Source: Diorhabda sublineata (Eukaryota; Arthropoda; Insecta; Coleoptera; Chrysomelidae). Taken from it: 64,000 nt of DNA. How positions within the stretch are numbered: the first letter of the stretch is position 1; each line of letters starts with the position of its first letter. Position numbers and translations under genes: made by a program. Under the pieces are notes generated by a model that saw only the letters and a list, made by a program, of their open reading frames with translations, was not told the origin of the DNA and did not search any database. Below are positions 1 to 9,849 of this stretch, piece by piece. The stretch covers positions 169,123-233,122 of the forward strand of contig NW_026614261.1 in the NCBI RefSeq assembly GCF_026230105.1. The letters run 5' to 3'.

Positions 1-30
1 ATGCAAACTCACTCAAATATATGAGAAATG

Positions 31-47
31 TTGAAATTCGACTTCAA
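31..47. repeat. TTGAA/TTCAA inverted repeat in each monomer
   Basis: TTGAA (m31-35) and TTCAA (m43-47) form 5-bp inverted arms around a 7-base loop that contains TTCGAC. The same pentamer pair recurs in the m64-77 palindrome, and TTCAA appears again at m110-114. In class M monomers (e.g. 36339, 38692) G30 is T, which lengthens the arms to TTTGAA/TTCAAA. It is shown here in the first monomer and is present in most of the others. It may be a protein-binding dyad or only chance low complexity. Confidence 0.6.
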
Positions 48-63
48 ATTAGGAAGATAGATT

Positions 64-77
64 TTGAAAATTTTCAA
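64..77. repeat. Perfect 14-bp palindrome TTGAAAATTTTCAA
   Basis: m64-77 reads TTGAAAATTTTCAA, identical to its own reverse complement; the next base outward already mismatches. It is intact in classes A, B, C, F, K, P and most zone-3 monomers. It is broken in other classes: G66 to A (Q), A70 to C (V), T72 to G (D, I), T73 to C (G, H, J, L), T74 to A (E) and C75 to A (M). AT-rich dyads of this kind are a reported feature of many centromeric satellites, but any role here is inference. Confidence 0.85.
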
Positions 78-82
78 TTATT

Positions 83-108
83 ACAAAGTGACAGTTGACC
101 TCAATGGG
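83..108. repeat. Near-invariant monomer core m83-108
   Basis: This 26-bp block starts ACAAAGTGACAGTTGACC and ends TCAATGGG, and is the least variable part of the monomer. I saw only scattered exceptions, such as GACATC at 2451, GTTAACC at 34377, TTTACC at 45115, the GTGATAG form (C92 to T) of zone 3, GTTGGCC near 60995 and GACGGTTG near 61431. The flanking bases m71-82 and m111-121 are the main sites of class-defining change. The block may be constrained by a binding protein or nucleosome position, or may be homogenised because exchange initiates there. Confidence 0.75.
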
Positions 109-124
109 CTTCAATGGATGGTAT

Positions 125-135
125 TCGATGATATC
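125..135. other. TCGA and GATATC sites in monomer 3' part
   Basis: TCGA (m125-128) abuts the palindromic hexamer GATATC (EcoRV site, m130-135). With the TCGA at m38-41 it supplies the two CpG dinucleotides of the consensus monomer. Class B lacks the second CpG (TTTGATG). Class F changes T132 to G, which removes GATATC and creates AGATCT. Class U changes T129 to A. A GATATC digest would therefore cut nearly the whole array to 147-bp steps, except at class F, where 294-bp fragments are expected. Confidence 0.85.
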
Positions 136-147
136 TGACAAAGTTAG

Positions 148-294
148 ATGCAAACTCACTCAAAGATATGCGAAATGTTGAAATTCGACCTCAAATTAGG
201 AAGATAGACTTTGAAAATTTTCAATTAACACAAAGTGACAGTTGACCTCAATGGGCTTCATTGGATGTTATTTGATGATATCTGACAAAGTTAC
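148..294 (+). repeat. Class B monomer (representative)
   Basis: Class B carries G18 and C24 (AAGATATGCG), C43 (GACCTC), an intact palindrome, T114 (CTTCATTGG) and T126 (TTATTTGATG), so its second CpG is replaced by TpG. It follows class A almost without exception (736, 2353, 3088, 5440, 5881, 7351, 7792, 9997, 10879 and others). A-B therefore behaves as a dimer. In zone 2 it is followed by class M instead of C. Confidence 0.9.
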
Positions 295-441
295 ATGCAA
301 ACTCACTCAAAGATATGCGAAATGTTGAAATTCGACTTCAAATTAGGAAGTTAGACTTTGAAAATTTTCAATTAACACAAAGTGACAGTTGACCTCAATG
401 GGCTTAAATGGATGTTATTCGATGATATCTGACAGAGTTAC
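295..441 (+). repeat. Class C monomer (representative)
   Basis: Class C has G18 and C24, T57 (GGAAGTTAG), an intact palindrome, A112 (CTTAAATGG) and G141 (GACAGAG). It normally follows B and precedes D. A second C also precedes D' in the longer units (6322, 8233, 12642). Class K is the same monomer with the ordinary AATATATGAG start, for example at 4411 and 26931. Confidence 0.88.
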
Positions 442-588
442 ATGCAAACTCACTCAAATATATGAGAAATGTTGAAATTCGACTTCAAATTAGGAAGATA
501 GACTTTGAAAATGTTCAATTAACACAAAGTGACAGTTGACCTCAATGGGCTTCAGTGGATGTTATTCGATGATATCTGACAAAGTTAC
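442..588 (+). repeat. Class D monomer (representative)
   Basis: Class D has G72 (GAAAATGTTC), which breaks the palindrome, and G114 (CTTCAGTGG). The variant D' ends in GTTAA instead of GTTAC and, in almost every copy seen, is followed by class E (1030, 3382, 8380, 12789, 13965, 26343). The terminal base therefore tags the D'-E junction. Confidence 0.88.
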
Positions 589-1176
589 ATGCAAACTCAC
601 TCAAATATATGAGAAATGTTGAAATTCGACTTCAAATTAGGAAGATAGATTTTGAAAATTTTCAATTATTACAAAGTGACAGTTGACCTCAATGGGCTTC
701 AATGGATGGTATTCGATGATATCTGACAAAGTTAGATGCAAACTCACTCAAAGATATGCGAAATGTTGAAATTCGACCTCAAATTAGGAAGATAGACTTT
801 GAAAATTTTCAATTAACACAAAGTGACAGTTGACCTCAATGGGCTTCATTGGATGTTATTTGATGATATCTGACAAAGTTACATGCAAACTCACTCAAAG
901 ATATGCGAAATGTTGAAATTCGACTTCAAATTAGGAAGTTAGACTTTGAAAATTTTCAATTAACACAAAGTGACAGTTGACCTCAATGGGCTTAAATGGA
1001 TGTTATTCGATGATATCTGACAGAGTTACATGCAAACTCACTCAAATATATGAGAAATGTTGAAATTCGACTTCAAATTAGGAAGATAGACTTTGAAAAT
1101 GTTCAATTAACACAAAGTGACAGTTGACCTCAATGGGCTTCAGTGGATGTTATTCGATGATATCTGACAAAGTTAA

Positions 1177-1323
1177 ATGCAAACTCACTCAAATATATGA
1201 GAAATATTGAAATTCGACTTCAAATTGGGAAGAAAGACTTTGAAAATTTACAATTATTACAAAGTGACAGTTGACCTCAATGGGCTTCAATGGATGTTAT
1301 TCGATGATATCTGACAAAGTTAG
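1177..1323 (+). repeat. Class E monomer (representative)
   Basis: Class E is the most distinctive class: A30 (ATTGAAATT), G51 with A58 (TTGGGAAGAAAG), A74 (GAAAATTTAC) and T81T82 (CAATTATTAC). It occurs in zones 1 and 2 (3529, 8527, 12936, 13524, 14112, 21341, 22672, 25318, 26490, 37369, 41933, 42668, 44138, 45461, 46196, 47666, 49283, 50606, 51635) and never in zone 3. Except at 21341 it is followed by F or F' wherever the string is intact. It shares T81T82 with class A. Confidence 0.9.
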
Positions 1324-1470
1324 ATGCAAACTCACTCAAAGATATGCGAAATGTTGAAATTCGACTTCAAATTAGGAAGATAGACTTTGAAAATTTTCAA
1401 TTAACACAAAGTGACAGTTGACCTCAATGGGCTTCAATTGATGTTATTCGATGAGATCTGACAAAGTTAC
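1324..1470 (+). repeat. Class F monomer, GATATC replaced by AGATCT
   Basis: Class F has G18 and C24 and an intact palindrome. Its G132 turns TGATATCTGA into TGAGATCTGA, which deletes the EcoRV hexamer and creates a BglII hexamer. Other copies start at 3676, 8674, 13083, 13671, 14259, 16192, 22819 and 26637, all in zone 1. The zone-2 equivalent F' (37516, 42815, 45608 and others) keeps GATATC. This copy also has CAATTGATG in place of CAATGGATG. Confidence 0.88.
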
Positions 1471-1617
1471 ATGCAAACTTACTCAAATATATGAGAAATG
1501 TTGAAATTCGACTTCAAATTAGGAAGTTAGACTTTGAAAATTCTCAATTAACACAAAGTGACAGTTGACCTCAATGGGCTCCATTGGATGTTATTCGATG
1601 ATATCTGACAAAGTTAC
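1471..1617 (+). repeat. Class G monomer (representative)
   Basis: Class G is class H with T10 (AAACTTACTC). It has T57, C73 (GAAAATTCTC) and CTCCATTGG. It follows F in zone 1 (3823, 8821, 13230, 14406, 26784). Class H proper, with CTCACTC, is the commonest zone-1 monomer, for example at 2059, 4264, 4558, 4999, 6469, 6910 and 9115. Confidence 0.82.
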
Positions 1618-1764
1618 ATGCAAACTCACTCAAATATATGAGAAATGTTGAAATTCGACTTCAAATTAGGAAGTTAGACTTTGAAAATTCTCAATTAACA
1701 CAAAGTGACAGTTGACCTCAATGGGCTACATTGGATGTTATTCGATGATATCTGACAATGTTAC

Positions 1765-2205
1765 ATGCAAACTCACTCAAATATATGAGAAATGTTGAAA
1801 TTCGACTTCAAATTAGGAATATAGACTTTGAAAATGTTCAATTAACACAAAGTGACAGTTGACCTCAATGGGCTTCAATGGATGTTATTCGATGATATCT
1901 GACAGAGTTACATGCAAACTCACTCAAATATATGAGAAATGTTGAAATTCGACTTCAAATTAGGAAGATAGACTTTGAAAATTCTCAATTAACACAAAGT
2001 GACAGTTGACCTCAATGGGCTCCATTGGATGTTATTCGATGATATCTGACAAAGTTACATGCAAACTCACTCAAATATATGAGAAATGTTGAAATTCGAC
2101 TTCAAATTAGGAAGTTAGACTTTGAAAATTCTCAATTAACACAAAGTGACAGTTGACCTCAATGGGCTCCATTGGATGTTATTCGATGATATCTGACAAA
2201 GTTAC
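1765..2205 (+). repeat. I-J-H trimer (representative)
   Basis: Class I (1765) has T56 (GGAATATAG) and G72 and ends with G141. Class J (1912) has GGAAGATAG with C73 and CTCCATTGG. Class H (2059) has GGAAGTTAG with C73. The trio recurs in this order from 3970, 4705, 6616, 9262, 11467, 14847, 17662, 20308, 21488, 27372, 28989, 31341 and 32958. It behaves as one amplification unit and is usually closed by class L (CTTCATTGG) before the next A. Confidence 0.85.
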
Positions 2206-2646
2206 ATGCAAACTCACTCAAATATATGAGAAATGTTGAAATTCGACTTCAAATTAGGAAGATAGATTTTGAAAATTTTCAATTATTACAAAGTGACAGT
2301 TGACCTCAATGGGCTTCAATGGATGGTATTCGATGATATCTGACAAAGTTAGATGCAAACTCACTCAAAGATATGCGAAATGTTGAAATTCGACCTCAAA
2401 TTAGGAAGATAGACTTTGAAAATTTTCAATTAACACAAAGTGACAGTTGACATCAATGGGCTTCATTGGATGTTATTTGATGATATCTGACAAAGTTACA
2501 TGCAAACTCACTCAAAGATATGCGAAATGTTGAAATTCGACTTCAAATTAGGAAGTTAGACTTTGAAAATTTTCAATTAACACAAAGTGACAGTTGACCT
2601 CAATGGGCTTAAATGGATGTTATTCGATGATATCTGACAGAGTTAC

Positions 2647-3087
2647 ATGCAAACTCACTCAAATAATGAGAAATGTTGAAATTCGACTTCAAATTAGGAA
2701 GATAGACTTTGAAAATTCTCAATTAACACAAAGTGACAGTTGACCTCAATGGGCTCCATTGATGTTATTCGATGATATCTGACAAAGTTACATGCAAACT
2801 CACTCAAATATATGAGAAATGTTGACAATTCGACTTCAAATTAGGAAGTTAGACTTTGAAAATTCTCAATTAACACAAAGTGACAGTTGACCTCAATGGG
2901 CTCCATTGGATGTTATTCGATGATATCTGACAAAGTTACATGCAAACTCACTCAAAATATATGAGAAATGTTGAAATTCGACTTCAAATTAGGAAGATAG
3001 ATTTTGAAAATTTTCAATTATTACAAAGTGACAGTTGACCTCAATGGGCTTCAATGGATGGTATTCGATGATATCTGACAAAGTTAG
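2647..3087. repeat. Cluster of four 1-bp indels
   Basis: Three successive monomers are 145, 148 and 148 bp long. The first lacks one base in AAATAATGAG and one in CCATTGATG, the second has an extra C in TTGACAATT, and the third has an extra A in CTCAAAATAT. The net change is zero, and the ladder is exact before and after. No other stretch of zone 1 is as dense in single-base indels, so a local consensus error is a real alternative to true variation. Confidence 0.85.
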
Positions 3088-6000
3088 ATGCAAACTCACT
3101 CAAAGATATGCGAAATGTTGAAATTCGACCTCAAATTAGGAAGATAGACTTTGAAAATTTTCAATTAACACAAAGTGACAGTTGACCTCAATGGGCTTCA
3201 TTGGATGTTATTTGATGATATCTGACAAAGTTACATGCAAACTCACTCAAAGATATGCGAAATGTTGAAATTCGACTTCAAATTAGGAAGTTAGACTTTG
3301 AAAATTTTCAATTAACACAAAGTGACAGTTGACCTCAATGGGCTTAAATGGATGTTATTCGATGATATCTGACAGAGTTACATGCAAACTCACTCAAATA
3401 TATGAGAAATGTTGAAATTCGACTTCAAATTAGGAAGATAGACTTTGAAAATGTTCAATTAACACAAAGTGACAGTTGACCTCAATGGGCTTCAGTGGAT
3501 GTTATTCGATGATATCTGACAAAGTTAAATGCAAACTCACTCAAATATATGAGAAATATTGAAATTCGACTTCAAATTGGGAAGAAAGACTTTGAAAATT
3601 TACAATTATTACAAAGTGACAGTTGACCTCAATGGGCTTCAATGGATGTTATTCGATGATATCTGACAAAGTTAGATGCAAACTCACTCAAAGATATGCG
3701 AAATGTTGAAATTCGACTTCAAATTAGGAAGATAGACTTTGAAAATTTTCAATTAACACAAAGTGACAGTTGACCTCAATGGGCTTCAATGGATGTTATT
3801 CGATGAGATCTGACAAAGTTACATGCAAACTTACTCAAATATATGAGAAATGTTGAAATTCGACTTCAAATTAGGAAGTTAGACTTTGAAAATTCTCAAT
3901 TAACACAAAGTGACAGTTGACCTCAATGGGCTCCATTGGATGTTATTCGATGATATCTGACAAAGTTACATGCAAACTCACTCAAATATATGAGAAATGT
4001 TGAAATTCGACTTCAAATTAGGAATATAGACTTTGAAAATGTTCAATTAACACAAAGTGACAGTTGACCTCAATGGGCTTCAATGGATGTTATTCGATGA
4101 TATCTGACAGAGTTACATGCAAACTCACTCAAATATATGAGAAATGTTGAAATTCGACTTCAAATTAGGAAGATAGACTTTGAAAATTCTCAATTAACAC
4201 AAAGTGACAGTTGACCTCAATGGGCTCCATTGGATGTTATTCGATGATATCTGACAAAGTTACATGCAAACTCACTCAAATATATGAGAAATGTTGAAAT
4301 TCGACTTCAAATTAGGAAGTTAGACTTTGAAAATTCTCAATTAACACAAAGTGACAGTTGACCTCAATGGGCTCCATTGGATGTTATTCGATGATATCTG
4401 ACAAAGTTACATGCAAACTCACTCAAATATATGAGAAATGTTGAAATTCGACTTCAAATTAGGAAGTTAGACTTTGAAAATTTTCAATTAACACAAAGTG
4501 ACAGTTGACCTCAATGGGCTTAAATGGATGTTATTCGATGATATCTGACAGAGTTACATGCAAACTCACTCAAATATATGAGAAATGTTGAAATTCGACT
4601 TCAAATTAGGAAGTTAGACTTTGAAAATTCTCAATTAACACAAAGTGACAGTTGACCTCAATGGGCTCCATTGGATGTTATTCGATGATATCTGACAAAG
4701 TTACATGCAAACTCACTCAAATATATGAGAAATGTTGAAATTCGACTTCAAATTAGGAATATAGACTTTGAAAATGTTCAATTAACACAAAGTGACAGTT
4801 GACCTCAATGGGCTTCAATGGATGTTATTCGATGATATCTGACAGAGTTACATGCAAACTCACTCAAATATATGAGAAATGTTGAAATTCGACTTCCAAT
4901 TAGGAAGATAGACTTTGAAAATTCTCAATTAACACAAAGTGACAGTTGACCTCAATGGGCTCCATTGGATGTTATTCGATGATATCTGACAAAGTTACAT
5001 GCAAACTCACTCAAATATATGAGAAATGTTGAAATTCGACTTCAAATTAGGAAGTTAGACTTTGAAAATTCTCAATTAACACAAAGTGACAGTTGACCTC
5101 AATGGGCTCCATTGGATGTTATTCGATGATATCTGACAAAGTTACATGCAAACTCACTCAAATATATGAGAAATGTTGAAATTCGACTTCAAATTAGGAA
5201 GTTAGACTTTGAAAATTCTCAATTAACACAAAGTGACAGTTGACCTCAATGGGCTTCATTGGATGTTATTCGATGATATCTGACAAAGTTACATGCAAAC
5301 TCACTCAAATATATGAGAAATGTTGAAATTCGACTTCAAATTAGGAAGATAGATTTTGAAAATTTTCAATTATTACAAAGTGACAGTTGACCTCAATGGG
5401 CTTCAATGGATGGTATTCGATGATATCTGACAAAGTTAGATGCAAACTCACTCAAAGATATGCGAAATGTTGAAATTCGACCTCAAATTAGGAAGATAGA
5501 CTTTGAAAATTTTCAATTAACACAAAGTGACAGTTGACCTCAATGGGCTTCATTGGATGTTATTTGATGATATCTGACAAAGTTACATGCAAACTCACTC
5601 AAAGATATGCGAAATGTTGAAATTCGACTTCAAATTAGGAAGTTAGACTTTGAAAATTCTCAATTAACACAAAGTGACAGTTGACCTCAATGGGCTTCAT
5701 TGGATGTTATTCGATGATATCTGACAAAGTTACATGCAAACTCACTCAAATATATGAGAAATGTTGAAATTCGACTTCAAATTAGGAAGATAGATTTTGA
5801 AAATTTTCAATTATTACAAAGTGACAGTTGACCTCAATGGGCTTCAATGGATGGTATTCGATGATATCTGACAAAGTTAGATGCAAACTCACTCAAAGAT
5901 ATGCGAAATGTTGAAATTCGACCTCAAATTAGGAAGATAGACTTTGAAAATTTTCAATTAACACAAAGTGACAGTTGACCTCAATGGGCTTCATTGGATG

Positions 6001-7644
6001 TTATTTGATGATATCTGACAAAGTTACATGCAAACTCACTCAAAGATATGCGAAATGTTGAAATTCGACTTCAAATTAGGAAGTTAGACTTTGAAAATTT
6101 TCAATTAACACAAAGTGACAGTTGACCTCAATGGGCTTAAATGGATGTTATTCGATGATATCTGACAGAGTTACATGCAAACTCACTCAAATATATGAGA
6201 AATGTTGAAATTCGACTTCAAATTAGGAAGATAGACTTTGAAAATGTTCAATTAACACAAAGTGACAGTTGACCTCAATGGGCTTCAGTGGATGTTATTC
6301 GATGATATCTGACAAAGTTACATGCAAACTCACTCAAAGATATGCGAAATGTTGAAATTCGACTTCAAATTAGGAAGTTAGACTTTGAAAATTTTCAATT
6401 AACACAAAGTGACAGTTGACCTCAATGGGCTTAAATGGATGTTATTCGATGATATCTGACAGAGTTACATGCAAACTCACTCAAATATATGAGAAATGTT
6501 GAAATTCGACTTCAAATTAGGAAGTTAGACTTTGAAAATTCTCAATTAACACAAAGTGACAGTTGACCTCAATGGGCTCCATTGGATGTTATTCGATGAT
6601 ATCTGACAAAGTTACATGCAAACTCACTCAAATATATGAGAAATGTTGAAATTCGACTTCAAATTAGGAATATAGACTTTGAAAATGTTCAATTAACACA
6701 AAGTGACAGTTGACCTCAATGGGCTTCAATGGATGTTATTCGATGATATCTGACAGAGTTACATGCAAACTCACTCAAATATATGAGAAATGTTGAAATT
6801 CGACTTCAAATTAGGAAGATAGACTTTGAAAATTCTCAATTAACACAAAGTGACAGTTGACCTCAATGGGCTCCATTGGATGTTATTCGATGATATCTGA
6901 CAAAGTTACATGCAAACTCACTCAAATATATGAGAAATGTTGAAATTCGACTTCAAATTAGGAAGTTAGACTTTGAAAATTCTCAATTAACACAAAGTGA
7001 CAGTTGACCTCAATGGGCTCCATTGGATGTTATTCGATGATATCTGACAAAGTTACATGCAAACTCACTCAAATATATGAGAAATGTTGAAATTCGACTT
7101 CAAATTAGGAAGTTAGACTTTGAAAATTCTCAATTAACACAAAGTGACAGTTGACCTCAATGGGCTTCATTGGATGTTATTCGATGATATCTGACAAAGT
7201 TACATGCAAACTCACTCAAATATATGAGAAATGTTGAAATTCGACTTCAAATTAGGGAGATAGATTTTGAAAATTTTCAATTATTACAAAGTGACAGTTG
7301 ACCTCAATGGGCTTCAATGGATGGTATTCGATGATATCTGACAAAGTTAGATGCAAACTCACTCAAAGATATGCGAAATGTTGAAATTTGACCTCAAATT
7401 AGGAAGATAGACTTTGAAAATTTTCAATTAACACAAAGTGACAGTTGACCTCAATGGGCTTCATTGGATGTTATTTGATGATATCTGACAAAGTTACATG
7501 CAAACTCACTCAAAGATATGCGAAATGTTGAAATTCGACTTCAAATTAGGAAGTTAGACTTTGAAAATTCTCAATTAACACAAAGTGACAGTTGACCTCA
7601 ATGGGCTTCATTGGATGTTATTCGATGATATCTGACAAAGTTAC

Positions 7645-9849
7645 ATGCAAACTCACTCAAATATATGAGAAATATTGAAATTCGACTTCAAATTGGGAAG
7701 ATAGATTTTGAAAATTTTCAATTATTACAAAGTGACAGTTGACCTCAATGGGCTTCAATGGATGGTATTCGATGATATCTGACAAAGTTAGATGCAAACT
7801 CACTCAAAGATATGCGAAATGTTGAAATTCGACCTCAAATTAGGAAGATAGACTTTGAAAATTTTCAATTAACACAAAGTGACAGTTGACCTCAATGGGC
7901 TTCATTGGATGTTATTTGATGATATCTGACAAAGTTACATGCAAACTCACTCAAAGATATGCGAAATGTTGAAATTCGACTTCAAATTAGGAAGTTAGAC
8001 TTTGAAAATTTTCAATTAACACAAAGTGACAGTTGACCTCAATGGGCTTAAATGGATGTTATTCGATGATATCTGACAGAGTTACATGCAAACTCACTCA
8101 AATATATGAGAAATGTTGAAATTCGACTTCAAATTAGGAAGATAGACTTTGAAAATGTTCAATTAACACAAAGTGACAGTTGACCTCAATGGGCTTCAGT
8201 GGATGTTATTCGATGATATCTGACAAAGTTACATGCAAACTCACTCAAAGATATGCGAAATGTTGAAATTCGACTTCAAATTAGGAAGTTAGACTTTGAA
8301 AATTTTCAATTAACACAAAGTGACAGTTGACCTCAATGGGCTTAAATGGATGTTATTCGATGATATCTGACAGAGTTACATGCAAACTCACTCAAATATA
8401 TGAGAAATGTTGAAATTCGACTTCAAATTAGGAAGATAGACTTTGAAAATGTTCAATTAACACAAAGTGACAGTTGACCTCAATGGGCTTCAGTGGATGT
8501 TATTCGATGATATCTGACAAAGTTAAATGCAAACTCACTCAAATATATGAGAAATATTGAAATTCGACTTCAAATTGGGAAGAAAGACTTTGAAAATTTA
8601 CAATTATTACAAAGTGACAGTTGACCTCAATGGGCTTCAATGGATGTTATTCGATGATATCTGACAAAGTTAGATGCAAACTCACTCAAAGATATGCGAA
8701 ATGTTGAAATTCGACTTCAAATTAGGAAGATAGACTTTGAAAATTTTCAATTAACACAAAGTGACAGTTGACCTCAATGGGCTTCAATGGATGTTATTCG
8801 ATGAGATCTGACAAAGTTACATGCAAACTTACTCAAATATATGAGAAATGTTGAAATTCGACTTCAAATTAGGAAGTTAGACTTTGAAAATTCTCAATTA
8901 ACACAAAGTGACAGTTGACCTCAATGGGCTCCATTGGATGTTATTCGATGATATCTGACAAAGTTACATGCAAACTCACTCAAATATATGAGAAATGTTG
9001 AAATTCGACTTCAAATTAGGAAGTTAAACTTTGAAAATTTTCAATTAACACAAAGTGACAGTTGACCTCAATGGGCTTAAATGGATGTTATTCGATGATA
9101 TCTGACAGAGTTACATGCAAACTCACTCAAATATATGAGAAATGTTGAAATTCGACTTCAAATTAGGAAGTTAGACTTTGAAAATTCTCAATTAACACAA
9201 AGTGACAGTTGACCTCAATGGGCTCCATTGGATGTTATTCGATGATATCTGACAAAGTTACATGCAAACTCACTCAAATATATGAGAAATGTTGAAATTC
9301 GACTTCAAATTAGGAATATAGACTTTGAAAATGTTCAATTAACACAAAGTGACAGTTGACCTCAATGGGCTTCAATGGATGTTATTCGATGATATCTGAC
9401 AGAGTTACATGCAAACTCACTCAAATATATGAGAAATGTTGAAATTCGACTTCAAATTAGGAAGATAGACTTTGAAAATTCTCAATTAACACAAAGTGAC
9501 AGTTGACCTCAATGGGCTCCATTGGATGTTATTCGATGATATCTGACAAAGTTACATGCAAACTCACTCAAATATATGAGAAATGTTGAAATTCGACTTC
9601 AAATTAGGAAGTTAGACTTTGAAAATTCTCAATTAACACAAAGTGACAGTTGACCTCAATGGGCTCCATTGGATGTTATTCGATGATATCTGACAAAGTT
9701 ACATGCAAACTCACTCAAATATATGAGAAATGTTGAAATTCGACTTCAAATTAGGAAGTTAGACTTTGAAAATTCTCAATTAACACAAAGTGACAGTTGA
9801 CCTCAATGGGCTTCATTGGATGTTATTCGATGATATCTGACAAAGTTAC
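7645..9849. repeat. 15-mer higher-order unit (2205 bp)
   Basis: The order is A-B-C-D-C-D'-E-F-G-K-H-I-J-H-L, fifteen monomers, and the next A begins at 9850. This is the fullest zone-1 unit. The block from 12054 repeats the same order with eight extra monomers inside it. Shorter versions at 9850, 10732, 15457 and 16927 look like deletion products. The first monomer is an E/A chimera (A30 and G51 as in E, then A-type bases). Confidence 0.82.

Larger units (their letters stand above)
1..147 (+). repeat. Reference monomer (class A), defines m1-m147
   Basis: First complete monomer, used as the coordinate frame. Landmarks are ATGCAAACTCACTCAAA at m1-17, a TTGAA/TTCAA inverted repeat at m31-47 with TCGA inside it (m38-41), a perfect palindrome at m64-77, a near-invariant block at m83-108, a 10-bp-spaced TCAATGG pair (m101-107 and m111-117), TCGA at m125-128 and GATATC at m130-135. 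Class A is marked by T62 (GATTTTG), T81T82 (CAATTATTAC), G121 (GGATGGTATT) and G147. Other class A monomers start at 589, 2206, 2940, 5293, 5734, 7204, 7645, 9850, 10732, 12054, 15457, 16927, 19573, 23260, 24142, 25902, 29577, 33546, 36045, 38398 and 39427. None was seen after 40751. Confidence 0.95.
1..1175. repeat. Perfect tandem 4-mer A-B-C-D (588 bp x 2)
   Basis: Monomers at 1, 148, 295 and 442 (A, B, C, D) are followed by the same four at 589, 736, 883 and 1030. By eye the two 588-bp units match to base 1175; the first difference is the last base of the second D monomer (GTTAA at 1176 against GTTAC at 588). The left end lies outside the window, so more copies may precede it. Confidence 0.9.

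Noticed and set aside
18..24. TATA-like AATATATG as a promoter in each monomer
   Set aside because: It is an AT-rich stretch in a non-coding satellite with no downstream gene. Classes B, C and F change it (GATATGCG) without pattern. Satellite transcription is possible but not shown by the sequence.
31..41. CENP-B-box-like motif around TTCGAC or TTCGATG
   Set aside because: The mammalian box needs TTCG, an A five bases further on, and CGGG. Neither TTCG site has the spaced A and CGGG, and CGGG was not seen anywhere in the monomers read.
64..82. Transcription terminator or hairpin from the palindrome
   Set aside because: The palindrome has no loop, is AT-only in its centre and is repeated hundreds of times in non-coding DNA. 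No transcript is supported.
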